6,023 bases of DNA, from assembly GCA_041908065.1 (NCBI GenBank), contig JAYRGC010000004.1, positions 1 to 6,023 on the forward strand, given 5' to 3'. Position numbers and translations under genes: made by a program. The notes beneath the pieces were generated by a model that was given only the letters and a program-made list of their open reading frames with translations, was not told where the DNA came from and ran no database searches. The DNA comes from JAYRGC01 sp041908065 (GTDB taxonomy: Bacteria > Pseudomonadota > Alphaproteobacteria > UBA9219). Within the stretch, counting starts at the first letter, position 1; each line of letters opens with the position of its first letter. Shown piece by piece: positions 5,956-6,023 of this stretch.

Positions 5956-6023
5956 GGCTCTTTCTGAAAACGGGGGGGGTAATTTTGTAGCCGCCTGCAT
6001 CGGCAAGCAAGGCCGTCATTGCA
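5956..6023. other. 3' flank of the chemoreceptor gene
   Basis: This 68-bp tail has no recognisable intrinsic terminator. It includes a run of eight G (5972-5979) 16 bases after the stop, and AT-rich AATTTTG just beyond. The final bases look like the start of a dispersed repeat, listed separately. Confidence 0.4.
6009..6023. repeat. Possible partial REP-like repeat cut by the window edge
   Basis: AAGGCCGTCAT (6009-6019) is the exact reverse complement of 66-76 at the start of the left tandem array, and the following CGTCATTGC matches the opposite-strand start of the left palindrome. This suggests another member of the same repeat set in inverted orientation. Only its first bases are visible, so the call is tentative. 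Confidence 0.4.

Noticed and set aside
5268..5990. A 240-codon Gly/Arg-rich open frame overlapping the chemoreceptor gene in another plus frame
   Set aside because: The composition is low-complexity and shadow-like, and the MCP frame carries an unmistakable signalling tip.

Overview
The window most likely comes from an alphaproteobacterium. The main evidence is a clear PopZ (DUF2497) polar-organizer gene, a family largely confined to that class. A PAS-plus-MCP soluble chemoreceptor of a type common there, and a GGATTGCTTC...CGCAATGAC palindrome of a kind dispersed in many alphaproteobacterial genomes, fit with this. The DNA is fairly GC-rich, with G/C-biased codons in all four genes. I cannot place it to genus.

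Layout, left to right: positions 1-226 are non-coding and hold a REP-like imperfect palindrome (about 5-41) followed by three 27-bp tandem units, each with a 6-bp-stem hairpin (68-148). Three minus-strand genes follow, read from right to left as ileS (1792-4716), rlmJ (867-1703) and popZ (227-787). The gaps are short (88 and 79 bp), so they may be co-transcribed. A 183-bp divergent region (4717-4899) with two adjacent stem-loops separates ileS from the plus-strand chemoreceptor gene (4900-5955). The last 68 bp hold a run of eight G and, at the edge, what looks like the start of another dispersed repeat in inverted orientation to the left one.

Functionally, ileS (isoleucine tRNA charging) and rlmJ (23S rRNA m6A2030 methylation) are both translation genes. 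popZ encodes the pole-organizing scaffold that anchors the chromosome origin region and polarity proteins. The divergent gene encodes a soluble PAS-sensing receptor that should feed a CheA/CheW array. No cheA, cheW or cheR is in the window. Polarity and chemotaxis genes lie near each other here, but nothing in the sequence proves a functional link.

The genes are ordinary and recognisable, and I found no undescribed multi-gene system. The points most worth a second look are the chemoreceptor's short signalling hairpin, apparently four heptads shorter in each arm, the palindromic tandem array, and the repeats at both window edges.
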